Shown piece by piece: positions 45,075 through 57,660 of a stretch of 64,000 nt of DNA. The position numbers were made by a program, and so were the translations under genes. The DNA is taken from positions 73,531,358-73,595,357 of the forward strand of contig CAMTDV010000019.1 of assembly GCA_947069175.1 (NCBI GenBank). The letters are read 5' to 3'. Each line of letters opens with the position of its first letter. Position 1 is the first letter of the stretch. This stretch comes from Scalesia atractyloides (taxonomy: Eukaryota; Streptophyta; Magnoliopsida; Asterales; Asteraceae). The notes below the pieces were generated by a model that saw only the letters and a program-made list of their open reading frames with translations, made no database searches and was not told the DNA's origin.

Positions 45075-47218
45075 TTATTTGCTAAGCAAAGGAAAGCCTG
45101 AAGAAGATGACCTCTTTACAAATCTTCCTTTCATTCTAGGCCTTTTCTCTGCATTCAATTTCCGTACCTCATACCTTATTTTCTTCGAAAACAACCTTGT
45201 TCGCCTCTTTTCTCTATATCTTGACACCCTCGCCTCTCTTCCTCCATCTAACATCGCCGGATTCCCTGTCATCAACCCCATAGCTCCATAAGGATGATGA
45301 GGATGATGATGCATAATTCCACATCCACCCTGATGAATTATAACAATCATAGCGTTAATCTAGACTCATTGTTCGTAGATATTTGTTGTAGTTTATTGGA
45401 ATGTAATGAATACATGTTTTCTCCACCAATAGTTTGTAAAACTGGATAGCTGACAGATATGTTTAAAGAAAAAGGGTAGGCATGAAGATGTTCAATTTGT
45501 ACATTACATGAATCTAACTTAAAATTATGAGTTTGGCTTAGCTCAAACGGGGTGGGATTTGTTTCAAGTCAAACCTATTAAACACATTTAGCTAAATTGG
45601 TCGCATCCTTGTCACATCCTTGTCAACCCTGACGGGTTCATAGGTTGAAGCGTTCAACCCATTTATTTATTTTCTTCTTTTAATATATTCATGTAACAAC
45701 TTAAATTGTTGGTATTTTTCATGCCAAAATTTAAAATCTTAATTAAAAACAAATTAGCATATTTTTTATATAATTGCTTAACAAATAAAAGTAGCAAGTT
45801 TAGAATATATATTAAAGTATTAATAGAAAAATAAAATCGATATTTTTAAATATAATTGCTTAACAAATAAAAATAGTAAGTTTAGAATATTAAAGCATTA
45901 ATAGAAAAAGAAAATCGGTTTAAACTGATGTTGTTCTTGCCAACCCGTAAATACAAAAATGTTATGTTCGGGTTTATGTATCTAACAGATTTTCAGGTTT
46001 TGTCACTAACTCATGAACACAACACGTTTAACACCCCTATGATATAAAGCTAAAAATAAGTAGAGTTGACCTACCATACATCCCGGCCAACAATCATCCG
46101 GATCCAGCTCCGGCCGGCCACCGGTGGTCCACGGAGATCTCTGCTCATCCCAAGCAGCAATAATCCCTTCAAAATCTAGCTTCAATATTATCTTTTTCTT
46201 CTTAATATCAACAACATGATCATCTTCTTTCACCACTCCCATATAACCAACACCACCACAACCACCGTCCACCGCCGCCTTCTCATCTTTCTCCTCCCAT
46301 AACGGTGAATCATAATCAAAGCTCAATTGAAACGGCTCTCTCATCATCTCCATCTCACTCTCCACCATTTCATACTGCATTTGATCTTCTTCAACCTTCA
46401 CTCTCTCCATACTTTTGCCACAATCTTTCTCTCTGCAATCCAACAACCCTAATCCATCCATAGCAAACGTCTCCTCATCAAGACCTTTTCCTAATAAGTT
46501 TTCCACGTCAGCAGCAAACTCAGCCAGCTCCACGTCGGATGGAAGTACCAACCCATTCAAACTATTCAAGTCGAACGTCAATTTTGACCCCCGATGATGA
46601 TCGGAGTCAACCGGAGGTGATAGTGTCACCTCCGGTTGCTTCATGGGCGTCACCACCTCGTTTGAATTCCCAGAAAGACAAAGCTCCGCCGCAAAGAGAT
46701 CAAACACCGGAACCTTGTTAAGAGATATCAATTAGGGATTATTAGGGTTTTATAGTAATTATCTCTACCATAATTAGCAGATATATTATTCTATAAACCT
46801 GATATAGAAGCTGCTCTTCGCATGCGACGGTAGTCGTGTCATCACTTCCGATCTCCGGGACTAAGTGAAGCGGATTGAAACTCACACCACTTTCTTCTGA
46901 CTTTGAAGTTTGTCGAGATGCATGCTTGTCGTGATTTCCGCCTCGTGGAGTCCTAGGTTTCTTGGTGAAACCTTTGTGCCACGGTGGCGATGCAGGCTTG
47001 TATAAAGATGAAAGCTTTAAAGAAGCTATCTTTAAACGAAGCCTTTCATGATGGCGAGCCAAAGGGTTTGCTGCATGAACTAAACCATCACAGGATTGGC
47101 ATAAGAAAGCGTCATCGGCAGCACAGTACCACCGAGCACGCTTTCTTATACAATTATCGCACGCTCGTGCCACTTTTCCTCCTACAACATTGGCCAATTT
47201 TGTGTCCGATGAGACCAT
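45075..47218 (-). CDS. CONSTANS-like B-box/CCT transcription regulator, 3 exons, 437 aa (COL16/BBX15-like)
   Basis: Nuclear transcription regulator of the one-B-box CONSTANS-like group, whose members affect flowering time, pigment and branching. Exons on the minus strand: 47218-46799, 46713-46075 and 45329-45075; both introns have GT-AG ends and phase 0, giving 140+213+84 residues. The B-box spans 20-57 with all zinc ligands (C20, C23, C32, D35, C40, C43, H48, H57). The middle is acidic. Near the end of exon 2 lies the subgroup motif IIAAWDEQRSPWTTGGRPEL. The CCT domain covers about 384-426 (REARVSRYREKRRTRLF...KGRFVKR), the part that binds DNA with NF-Y subunits. Start chosen as the first Met in frame; length is close to Arabidopsis COL16 (about 417). 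A TATA box lies upstream at 47379-47386. All intact, so probably functional. Confidence 0.95.
45536..46042. mobile_element. hAT-like MITE in intron 2 of the COL gene
   Basis: One end (minus strand) AGGGGTGTTAAACGTGTTGTG and the other with ACGGGGTGGGATTTG show the style of common plant hAT-type MITEs with CGGGTTGA words. Inside is a ~70 bp tandem duplication (45771-45839 and 45851-45917). It makes up most of the 745 bp intron (46074-45330). Confidence 0.55.
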
Positions 47219-47378
47219 TGGGTAAGGATGTTAAATGTAGTAACTTTTTAAAAAAAAAAACTTTTGAAAGTTTTTTTTAAGAAGAATGTATGATGGGATT
47301 AAAGGGTTTGGGTTGGGTGGTGGGTGTGACCCCACTGTGTGCGCTTTTTACAGAGAACAGTGTAGTATACTAAAAGGG

Positions 47379-47386
47379 TTTATAAA
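47379..47386 (-). promoter_or_regulatory. TATA box of the COL gene
   Basis: Minus strand TTTATAAA about 160 bp before the start codon, implying a 5' UTR of roughly 130 bp. Confidence 0.55.
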
Positions 47387-47399
47387 GAAGCTAGGGTAG

Positions 47400-48288
47400 A
47401 TCCATTGGTGTGGTTCAAGAAGGTCCCACGAGAAGGCCTTATCTTTATTTAATTGGCTAGATTTTGAACTCCATCCTTGAACTTGTTTCCCTATTGGTTG
47501 CCTTTCTATTCAAAGGATTTCTTGTGGGGTCCAAGTAATTTAAGGAATGTTTGTATATGAAATAAGATGCAGAAATTTTAAATAATAATGGTTTTGTTTA
47601 GTGTTTAATTAACTTGACTAACAAGAATATTTTGTTCTCAAGAAGCATTGTCACTACTGATTTATGTTAGCATAATTGAATTAAATTTGGATCCCTACAT
47701 TCCTGTAATTACATCTTACTCCTTTAAACAGTTATTGGTTACTAATAAATACTGAAAGAGTGTTGTTGAAGTCACCTAAATATGACCATTTACTTTCTCA
47801 TTTAAGAGTTCTTATCCTTTATGTTCAATTCACATAAAGATGATGAGCTTTTTAATATAGTTAAACAGATATAATACATGTCACAAAGTTAGTATATGAA
47901 AAAAAAATGACTCCACAAAGATCTTGTACGGATACATGAATAGTCATGTATAGGCAAAAAAACAATGAAGATAAGGAATTATGTAGTTTATTCCATTGAC
48001 ATGGTCATGGTCACTCTACTAACTGGATAGACATTTCTAGTTCAATACATGGTTGCTTAAAATGTAGGTAATTGCAAAGCTATAAATATTTAAAAATAAT
48101 AATTACAAGTGTATATACGTCTCGCACAATTCTCTAATTAAAAACTTGATTCTATATTGAATGTCCTTGTATAAACGTTAGCATGTTTGTGTGCATAATA
48201 GCACCCACATATGCGTGTGTGTATATATTGGCTGTCATATGGATAATTATTGGTTGTCATATGGATAATTTCTTAAGTTTACCATACC
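47400..48288. other. COL upstream region and intergenic DNA
   Basis: No gene. The first few hundred bases upstream of 47386 (minus strand) are candidate promoter. Nothing else recognised. Confidence 0.45.
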
Positions 48289-48710
48289 ATAGGATTGTAT
48301 GGGAAATTTGTCGGAAACCACTGTTTCCTACGCATTTCCCATGAAACTGGTGTAGGAAACATCTCAATTTTCTAGTTGTGTAAAGATGATATAAAGTTTG
48401 GCCTAGTGACATATAAAGGAGGATTTGGAACACATACACTCTAGATATTCTAAGAACCAAGAAAAAGTCAAGCTTTTCTAAAGATTGGTTGATCATAATG
48501 TAAGCTCAGTCTCGACTTGCCTTACCTAATTAAGATTAAATTTGTGACTTAGGTGTAAAGGTTTAGCCTAGTGAGTCCACACAACTCATGCAGACTTACA
48601 AAAGTTTAGAGAAAATTGTTCAATGTTTCCTAATTCCTACGCGTTTCCCATGGAAACTGACGTAGTAAACATCTATATTTTCTAGTAGTGTAAAGATGAT
48701 ATACAGAGTT
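48289..48710. mobile_element. Duplicated CACTA-like terminus
   Basis: Two direct copies (about 48320-48400 and 48630-48710) of a segment with CCTACGCGTTTCCCATGG...AAACATCT...TTTTCTAG(T)TGTG, whose minus strand ends CACAACTAG (48380) and CACTACTAGAAAAT (48690), a CACTA-type end. The flanking TAAAGATGATATA is shared too, so this is a segmental duplication and not two insertions. Confidence 0.5.
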
Positions 48711-49461
48711 GGTACTTATGATATGTTGGTATTGATTAATGTTAGTGATGGCCGAAAGAATGTTAATGCCAATTGGGAATTAAGTTCTTCCAAGTCTATT
48801 AAGATTAGGGGGCTCAATTGTAGATTCTCAATCTATTTGTAACCGTTTATTTGGTTAGAGTTAGTTAGAACATGTAGACAATCCGTTTTACTTCTTTTAA
48901 CCATCCAAACCTCTTAAATATTAAAAAAAAAATCATATAAATGTATAAAGTATCTACTCAGAAATTTGTTATATATTTGTTTATATATTAAAAAAGTGGA
49001 TGGTGATTAATATCTTTTCCACTTTGTCTCCATGTAATGTTGAAGATGACACTTTTGTTGGATGACCTTTCCCATAAAACTTTAATGTACTAGCTGGGTA
49101 AAGTTATGAAGTCTTTTGTTTTTGTGTTTCCCAGGTTGGCCCACGACCCACGACACTTTTAATAACGGGTCCCCAATCCCCATCTATTATTTATTCACGG
49201 AATTGCCTTTTTGGACCGCTTGGCAACTACTGATGGGATAACTCGAGAAACTACTTTTGAAACTATTTAGGCATTAGGCCCCATATATCTTTCTAATTTT
49301 AAAATATTATTATGGCCTTTTTGGAATTAAAAAGACTGAAAATATCTAACGTGTGACATCTCCAAATGTGCTTATATGCCAAATAATTTAATATTTTTTT
49401 CCTGAAGTTATTGTGTTTAAATGAGAATTTTATTACCAGAAGTGTAAAAGTTAATCTGATC
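48711..49461. other. Intergenic DNA
   Basis: AT-rich; no gene or repeat that I can support. Confidence 0.45.
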
Positions 49462-50356
49462 AAGTGCGGACCTATCTTATGCTGTGGGTGGGCGACCGCA
49501 CCTCATGAAAAGTAAAATTTTAATGTTAATTTATGCGTAAAATCCCGACCGCGCCCCTTGGAAAGTCCCCACCGCACCTCTTGGAAATTTTAAACCGCCC
49601 CTCTTAGAAAAAAAATCTTAGGAATTTGTTTAAAAAAAATTGTAAACGCTGATTTGAGCCCACTATTAATTAACAAATCAACAAATTCAATTTCACTAAG
49701 CAACTTAACCCATTAAAATCTTTAACAATCCTTGTAACCCAAGTACTCAAGCCCACTTATGATATATTATCATTAAACCCAACCCAATTAAGTAAAACAA
49801 AACAACCCACCATGTTCCTTACAATTCCATCTTCTGTCATCCTCTGTGATCAGCGAACAGTGCCCAGCCCTAACCCCATCGACGTCAATCAGCCGGCTTA
49901 TTTCGCTGGAATCGCCAAAATCCGGCCACCACTCTATCTGAAATCTTAAAATTAAAGAGGTACTTACATTTACTTGAGTTATTTTGATGTTCTATATGCT
50001 TTTTTTCAAGAGAAATAGAGTTATATATATGTTAAATAGGTTTGAAATTTTAAGTGTTTTGATATTTTTTTGGTTGTTCTAGTCTTTATCAGGGTGATTT
50101 CTTGTTGATATGAACAATTACTAGGGCTTGAAATTCAAAATTTTTAATTGAAAATTAAGGCGCATAGGCTATGGGTAAACACTTGAAGATTATTGTTTAT
50201 TTTAGCTTAATGTTCTTTTGTTTTACATGACCTGACTCGAATCAAGTCGATCCGACCCGACCCGATATGAACCAAATTTTTTTTATATACCTAGTGGCCG
50301 AAAATCTTTAAAAAATTTATACACCCCCATGAAAAATTTTCTGAGTCCGCCACTGA
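49462..50356. mobile_element. hAT-like relic with captured leader DNA
   Basis: The right end (minus strand CAGTGGCGGACTCAG) and left end (AAGTGCGGACCTATC) resemble inverted ends of a common plant MITE-like family. The middle (49800-49950) looks like a gene 5' leader with CATCGACGTC...CGCCGG words, perhaps captured. No reading frame. Confidence 0.4.
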
Positions 50357-51109
50357 ATCTGACCATCTAAAGAAAATATATAGATTTGCTACAGCGAATT
50401 TTAAAATATAGAAACTAATTGTTTATTGTTTATGTGTATAGAATTTTTAGAAGGTAAACAAAATTTGGAGATAAACATGTTTTTAACTAAATTATAAGGA
50501 TACATATAGACAAGCCATCATCAATGCTATTGTGATTGATTAAGTTTTTAACTAGTAAAAAATATGGTAGTTTTGTAATGATCTAAAAATTTATAAGTCA
50601 TTAATATATATGTGTAAAAGATTAAAACCTTTCTTGATAAACATATACCGTACCGTTCTTAAAAGATACAAATGTGATTCAAAAACAGTGATATTTATAT
50701 CGTCATGTATTACACGGGTTGATATAATCTATACACATAATAAAGTAAATCATATGAGAGACATGTGGCGCTCTATGAGGTGTTCTCAACTATTTTCCCG
50801 CCTAAATAAATAAATATAGATAATATTTGTTAATAAGACTTAAATAAAAAATATATTGTTTTAATCAATAAATTTATCTTTTTATCTTTTACCCTAAATA
50901 AATAGATATAATAATATTTGTTAATAAAATTTATATAAAGAATATGTTATTTTAATAGATATATTATTTCAAAGCTCTTTGTATTAACTAATTGATTTGT
51001 ATTAACTAATTGATATTGTCAAAACTTTGTTAGTTGTTCTTATTTTGAAGTTACGAGAAAAAAATCCATATTCGAAGTGTAAAACAATATCTTTCGTTCA
51101 ACCAATTAA

Positions 51110-51112
<3 letters not shown>
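50357..51112. other. Intergenic AT-rich DNA
   Basis: AT-rich with a repeated AATAAATAxATATA(G/A)ATAATATTTGTTAATAA-like unit at 50800-50950. No supported gene. Confidence 0.45.

Positions 51113-51173
<61 letters not shown>
51113..51173. repeat. (TA)n microsatellite, ~30 units
   Basis: Uninterrupted TA dinucleotides directly beside the foldback element at 51191. Confidence 0.95.
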
Positions 51174-51177
<4 letters not shown>

Positions 51178-51190
51178 TTATATGTATAGA

Positions 51191-52208
51191 CTAGGTTATG
51201 GCCTCGTGTGTTACATGGGTTGATCAATGGAAACGATTTAACTTATTATTTGTAAATACTTATTATTTTAATCTACTCTTGAGAGTTTTGATTGAACGTA
51301 CGTGATAAGTTCATAAGTTGTCATTAATAATATTGAATTCATGGGACATACCTCTAATATAATTGAATTTCATGGGACAAAGCTCCTAAAAACAAAGCTC
51401 CTAAAATTATAAAATAAAAAACAAAGTCATTAAATTCACACTAACACAACCTGGGAAGCGTTGAATTAAAGAATGAATATTAGATTTCAATAATCTCAGC
51501 TATTCGTCGTTGGCCGCTAATAGTTCTAACTTAAAAAATAACCACTGGCAGTCTCCGTTATTAACATATTGGCCTCAAATGGACCCTGACTAATGAAAAA
51601 CTCAACTTTTTTGTCCCAAACCTCTTTATAACCTTATTACGGACTTTATGAACCTCTTTCTACTAAAAGTCCCAATTATTGAGGTCGTCGCAAACTCTTT
51701 TATCGTCGGAAAACTTCTTTTTGTACTGAAAACTCAACTTTTTTATCGGAAAACTCAACATTTTCGTTACAAACCTCTTTGTAACCTTAGATCGGACCAT
51801 TAGGAACCTTTTTCAGGATAAAAACGTTTTCCGGCGATCAGAGCCTAACATCGTTATGGTCCTGTTAGTCAGGGTCCATTGGAAGCTGTTGGGACAACCA
51901 GTGGTTATTTTTTAAATTGAGACTGTTAGTGGACAACGACGAATAGTTCGGATTCTTAAAAGCCATTATTCCTTTCTTTAATTCAACTTTTTCCAAATTT
52001 TGTTGGTGTGAATTTTGATGACTTTGATATCTATTTTATAATTATAGGAGGTTTGTCTCATGAAATTCAATATTATACAACTTATAAATTTATTATGTAT
52101 GTTCAATCACAACTATCAAGAGTAGATTAAAAATAATAAGTATTTACATATAATAAATTATATCGTTTTCATTGATCAACCCGTGTAACACACGGGGCCA
52201 TAACCTAG
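51191..52208. mobile_element. Foldback element with Helitron-like ends at both sides
   Basis: Both ends read outwards as ...hairpin, GCCATAAC, CTAG: on the right CCCGTGT-AAC-ACACGGG (52180-52196) then CTAG at 52205-52208; on the left the inverse, CTAG at 51191-51194. The inverted match extends through TCAATGxAAACG, CTCTTGATAGTT-like words and ATTCGTCGTTG (51500/51950). The middle holds repeated AAAACTCAACTTTTTT words. No protein. Confidence 0.65.
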
Positions 52209-53287
52209 TATATTTTTATATAATAAAAAAGTTACATCTTTAATTACCCGCGTATAACATGAGTTGAATAAGCATGTGTACTACACGGCTTGAATGAATA
52301 TAATGTAATCAGTTAACACACACAGTCGTCAAAATACGTTTTTGGTAAAAAAGAACTTTGATATACTATTTACATATTAGAACATTTTACTTTGTTTTTT
52401 TATTTTTCTATTATTAGGTTATAACTTGTGTATTACAAAAATTATAACATTTTACTTTGTTGTTTTTCTAATTTATTAATAGGTTAAAAACGTGTGTGTT
52501 ACATATAGTCGGATCAATTAAATATTAAATAGTTATTATTATTAAGTGTAAAAAATAAAAAATAATAGTAGTTAAGAAAAGAAATTTTAAATAAATAAGA
52601 GATAAGAAAAATAATAAAAAAAGATAAGGATAAAGATTATGTTAGAAGATAAATACAAAAATATAGAGATATAGTTATAGATAAATGTCGACTTAGAATC
52701 TGGGATAACTTGATAAATTATTTTAAAACTTGTAATTTTTAATATAAAAATAAACATAGATATATGGCGGAAAAGTAAAAAGTAGACGCCTCTCATGTCA
52801 ACACGTGTCCATCAATTAGTTTCTTTTATTATATGTATAAAGTGTTTAAATTTAATATTTTTTTAATATCATACTTTTCATCCTTATTGTTTCATATCGT
52901 TATGAAATAACAAAGAGTTATAAGATTAACCACAATGTATGTTTGTAGACTCGTCCGAATACACATGGAAACCTAATCGGACCTCATTATTTTGACACTC
53001 GTCCGAAGACGAAGTCTAAATTTTGGTTCGGGGTTGCGGACTCCATCCATACCCATACGCATATAGTGGCCCCCTATAAAACAGTTTTATAAAAAGAAAA
53101 TATATTATAACTTTCAAAAGCTAACCCCCCCCCCCCCCCCCCCCACAATGTTTTTTTATTAATTAGTCATTTATATAAATACCCCTTAAATTATATCCCT
53201 TTCTTACAAATCTCTCAACCAATTTTCTCTTCACACCCTACCCTTTTCCTTTCAACAACCTAATCCCATCTTTGGCATCTTCTAAAA
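52209..53287. other. AT-rich DNA with more CTAG/ACACGG-type fragments
   Basis: Pieces such as TGTACTACACGGCTTG (52275) and GGTTATAACTTGTGTATTAC (52427) look like decayed copies of the same Helitron-like ends. No gene. Confidence 0.4.
53125..53144. repeat. C20 homopolymer
   Basis: Twenty consecutive C in AT-rich DNA. Confidence 0.95.
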
Positions 53288-53992
53288 ATGGATGATGACA
53301 CTTGTTTTCAAGATTTATTAGACAATGGCGTTAACAAAAACGCTAGCTAGACCTACCCGAGTTAAACCCATCCTAATCTAAACTTCGGTATTCAACAATT
53401 TATGCAAATTGGGTTTGCACCATACTAATGCCTCTAATCCCGAGTCTCAACTATGGCTACCAACAATATCCCCAATATTAAGTTAATCAATAAATTCCAC
53501 AAGGCGATTATGCACAATTTCAAGGGGCACAAGTTCAACAATTCAGTTATACATCGTTTCCACCCACGTCGACGCTCAATCATTGGAGGCGTCGACCCCA
53601 TCAATGGTGGCTACCCCCTCATCATCAAGAAAGAAAAAGGGGGAAACAACAAGACGATTCGTCATCTCTATCAAAATTCGTAATCCGTAGATGATCGATG
53701 CGCAAAGAAAAATTAGTTCTCACCTATGCCTCTATTCCCAACTTGTGTGACTCGATCATCGGAAACAGCCAAAAAGGCTCATAATTATGGGCTTGTGTCT
53801 ATAAATAATTTTGTAATGAAAATGGTCGTGTGCCTTAATCCGCTGAAAACTTAAAGTCGCACTGGCACATGATGCAAACTCTGGTTATCAAGTTTTCAGG
53901 GACTTTCAACAACAAGTGGAATCACCCAAGTGTTATGTCGCACAATCAAATCATGAGGCTAACCAGAAAAGAATACCACATAGACATATAAA
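53288..53992 (+). pseudogene. Harbinger ORF1 / trihelix-like protein, pseudogene
   Basis: Starts MDDDTCFQDLLDNGVNKNAS, then a Gln/Pro/Tyr-rich stretch in shifting frames. From about 53725 one frame reads ASIPNLCDSIIGNSQKGS, stop, LWACVYK, stop, FCNENGRVP, stop, SAENLKSHWHMMQTLVIKFS and NKWNHPSVMSHNQIMRLTRK. This order resembles the Myb/SANT-like, NAM-associated ORF1 proteins of plant PIF/Harbinger elements (often named glutathione S-transferase T3-like by annotation pipelines), where the part after the SANT helix reads LxSHWxxLxxxVxKFxG. Three in-frame stops and several shifts make it dead. No transposase gene lies beside it. Confidence 0.6.
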
Positions 53993-55475
53993 AAAAATTA
54001 ACATGAGCGTTTGTTTAATATTCTCAAAATTAATTATAAATACATTTTATTATTTAATTAAAAAATGAAATATCAAATAAAACTTATATAAAAGTAATTT
54101 GATATATATTAAAATTATTGTCAAGTATGTCATGATATGGAGTGTGAGGCGGAGGTTTGTGGAAGTTGTACATTGTTGAAAAAAATGTGAGGTTTTGAGG
54201 AAAGTTTGGAAATCTAATGCCGCGCTGAGGTAGCAATTTGTGGAGGTTCGTGAACTTCGCACATCATGAGTGCTCTAAGTAATGCATAACTATAGGAACC
54301 AAAATGATGGTACGAAATAGAAATGGACACATGTTTGATTGATGATGATCTGTGAAGTAAACACATTAAGCATTTTAAGATTTCGATTTAGCACAGCATT
54401 GAGTCATACCACATGGAATCTTGGTTAGTTGCTCTTAGTGTTTTCTAAATTTTATATTTTGTTAATGCATGGATATCTCTTAGAATCATGTACATATCAC
54501 TGTTAGATTAAAGTCTTTTGGCGATACTCTAAATCTTTAATCAGATAACTCCAAAAAAGAAAACGAGTATGAAAGCTCTATGTTGGGAAAACATGTATAA
54601 ATAAACCAAAGACCTTTTTATTAGTTGGGAACCATCACGACTTTTAATAAAAACTCCTTCAGCGGTAACTTAGTTACCGATGATTATTGCAATGTCAACC
54701 GTTGATTATCATCATCTCAATAATAACTCAGGTACTGTTGATCACCCCAAATGTATACTTAAAATAATTGATTCCTATTTGTAGTTGCTACTAATACCCA
54801 TTTTTTTGTTGATGCCTACGGTTACTAGTACGACAACTATAACTGATGACAATTACCACTAACGACTAGTTACCCCTGATTTATCAGTTCCTTCCTATTG
54901 ACTATCAATTTCTATACAGTTGTCCATCAACCCACGGGGGGCTCTACTCTTGGACTCGACTAGAACGATTCCCCCTGGCCACACCAAGGAGATTGATATA
55001 ATTAAACCTCGAAAACTAAGAAGAAAATAACAGATATATGAATTGAATAAAGTTCAACCAAGCCGAGCAATGTTATTGAGTTAAGAAGAAAATACTTAAA
55101 CACAACAAACATTAATCAAAGTGGCGAAATATACGTAGCCAATGTTATTTTTCATGTTTATGTTCACGTGATTTTGTAATATACACACGTGCATATTACG
55201 GATATAATATTTATTGTGAATTTGATGTACTGTCTAGCTCAATATTTTTAGGCTCAAAATAGATAACAAAAAAAAATACTTTAGATCCTATTATTCGAAT
55301 ATCATCTTTATGTATGCATAATTATAGATCATAAACTTCAATGTCAACAATCTCGCCGAGATCACTTACATATAACATATTTTTTGGAATTTGGGGCCCT
55401 AGAAATGCAGGGACCCTAGCCTCTTACTTTATCAATTGGTCGTCTATGCATATCGAATTATTATTAATTTTTTTT
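53993..55475. other. Intergenic DNA
   Basis: No gene. 54600-54960 has repeated GTTACTxxTG and ACCGTTGAT words but no clear unit. Confidence 0.45.
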
Positions 55476-56545
55476 GAGTTAAATGCTTGGTTGGTCCCTG
55501 TGGTTTGCAAAAATTGCAGACTTGGTCCTAGTGGTTTACTAATTACACGCGTGGTACCAAAATTTGTCAAAAATGAACTCGCTTGGTCCCCAATCCTAAC
55601 ATCAGTTAAAAATCTTTGTTAAAACACCCCATGTGCTTGGCACATGAGGGTAATTTGGTCATTTCAGTCCAGCCCATTATAAAAACTAAAAATAGATAAA
55701 TACTTTATTGGTCCCACCCACCCCCTTCTTCTTCTTACCCAAACCACCACCACCATCTCATCTCATTTCCTCCATCAACGGGTCCAAACATGATGTATGG
55801 CCAGAATCCGGCGAGCAACTCTATAAAGGAGATCTTCTTCGTCCCAACGTTAAAGTTTATAAATTGTTTTTAACATTTTTTTGATTTTATATAAAGCTGA
55901 TTACTTTTGTGTATATAATAATATACTAATATTATCTGTTCAGGTGAATGGATGCGTGTTGACAAATGCCTTAGGTTAGCTTTGGTCAACAAATTCAACA
56001 TAGACCAGCAGCTTTACAAGTTTACAAGTGTCTTATACACTAGGATTTCGGGACTGTAAATTTAGAGCTTTGGTCCGAAAACAGGCCCGTTTCAAAGCAT
56101 TCTCCTCTTCGTATTTCTCACAATTACGACTTACGAAGTTATGCAGATTCAGTAGTGTTTCGTTGTTATAACTCAGTATGTAGCTTCAGCTTCTAGTGTT
56201 GTACTTAACTAGATACTGGATATAATGCTTCCTGAATAAGTGCTCTATATCCGGTTGGAGGAGATGAGATGGTGATGGTGGTTTGGGGAAGAAGAAGGAG
56301 GTGGGTGGAACCAACAAGGTATTTATCTCTTTTTAGTTTTTATAATGGGTTTGACTGAAATGACCAAATTACCCTCATGTGCCAAGCATATGGGGTGTTT
56401 TAACAGAGATTTTTAACTGACGTTAGGGCTGGGGACCAAGCGAGTTCATTTTTGACAAGTTTGGTACCGAGCGTGTAATTAGTAAACCACTAGGACCAAG
56501 TTTGCAATTTTTGCAAACCACAGGGACCAACCAAGCATTTAACTC
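55476..56545. mobile_element. Second foldback (MULE-like) element with ~260 bp inverted repeats
   Basis: The left arm starts GAGTTAAATGCTTGGTTGG at 55476 and the right arm ends CCAAGCATTTAACTC at 56545; they stay inverted to the CCCACCCCCTTCTTC/GAAGAAGGAGGTGGG words (55725/56285). Flanking T-runs make the target duplication hard to read. The core (55780-56260) includes CCGGCGAGCAACTCTATAAAGG and an exon-like piece before a possible intron, perhaps captured gene DNA. Confidence 0.8.
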
Positions 56546-56660
56546 TATTTTTTTGAAAGATGAAAGAAAAATAAATTAGATAAATATTTGTACGGTGAAT
56601 TCTCTATAAAATAAAAGGAGAAAAAATGATATAAAATACTTAATTTGTGACTTGGTTTAC

Positions 56661-56662
<2 letters not shown>

Positions 56663-56716
<54 letters not shown>
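56663..56716. repeat. (TA)n(GA)n compound microsatellite
   Basis: TATATA... to about 56693, then GAGAGA... to 56716. Confidence 0.95.
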
Positions 56717-56875
56717 ATATTCAAATAAGATGTGATTTATGGTGAAATCTTTGTAAACAAATGAAGGAGAAAAGTTATATTAACATCTTTAAATATGTTT
56801 ATTCTTTTCTTCTATCGACATTGAACCTTGTATTTCTCTTATCAAGGCCTGCTTCCACTTAATAGATGAGTCGTT

Positions 56876-57018
56876 ATATAAACTAACTTGATTTAAAAAT
56901 GTTTTATGTAATAAAAGTATAAACTAACTTGATTTAAAAATGTTTTATGTAGATTTAAAAATGTTTTATTTAATAAAAGTATAAACTAACTTGATTTAAA
57001 AATGTTTTATGTAACAAA
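56876..57018. repeat. Tandem repeat ACTTGATTTAAAAATGTTTT
   Basis: TATAAACTAACTTGATTTAA followed by AAATGTTTTATGTAA occurs three times (near 56879, 56920 and 56980), with a partial copy between the last two. Confidence 0.85.
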
Positions 57019-57660
57019 AGTAAGAAACAAAAGCGTAACTTGAGTCGTTATTGGACAGTGGGAGAAAGAAACTGGCTTATTTGGTTTTATCTTGGTCCAC
57101 TAATGTTTGCCAAGTCAAGACACAATTGTCTAAATGTCTTTTTCCTATAACGACTAATTTTTTAAAACAATAACATCATTACAATTACGAATGGATTTTA
57201 GGTGGCCACGTCCACCTTCACAAAAATTCATAATAATAGTTATTATTATTATAAACACATTTAGAAATTTAGAAATAAAATAAATAGATTGAACAAGCTC
57301 AACAAAGTGCAACATCAAAAGAAAAAAAAATATGAAGTGCCATTTCTCACTCTTAGATTTTGATTATGGATCGGTATTGTTACAGTCTCATATTTGTTTA
57401 TAAATTGTCTTACAGGTTACAGTCGGTCTCATACTCGTAGAGTATTCGTTATTCAATACTCATCGGATTCGTAGGTGGACTCTTGGGTACCATCTATACT
57501 ATCTATGATCTTATGTTTTACCTACTAGAATGTCTATTACCCGAAACCTGATTAAACTCATCTTAAAAAACAACTTGAAATGTAAAGTATTCAATTACAT
57601 TTCTACAGGTTATGTAATTTTAATATGCTATTTTTTACATTATATGATGTATTAACATTA
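57019..57660. other. Intergenic DNA
   Basis: No gene recognised. ATGATGTATTAACATTA at 57644-57660 is the left target duplication of the SINE-like insertion. Confidence 0.5.
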
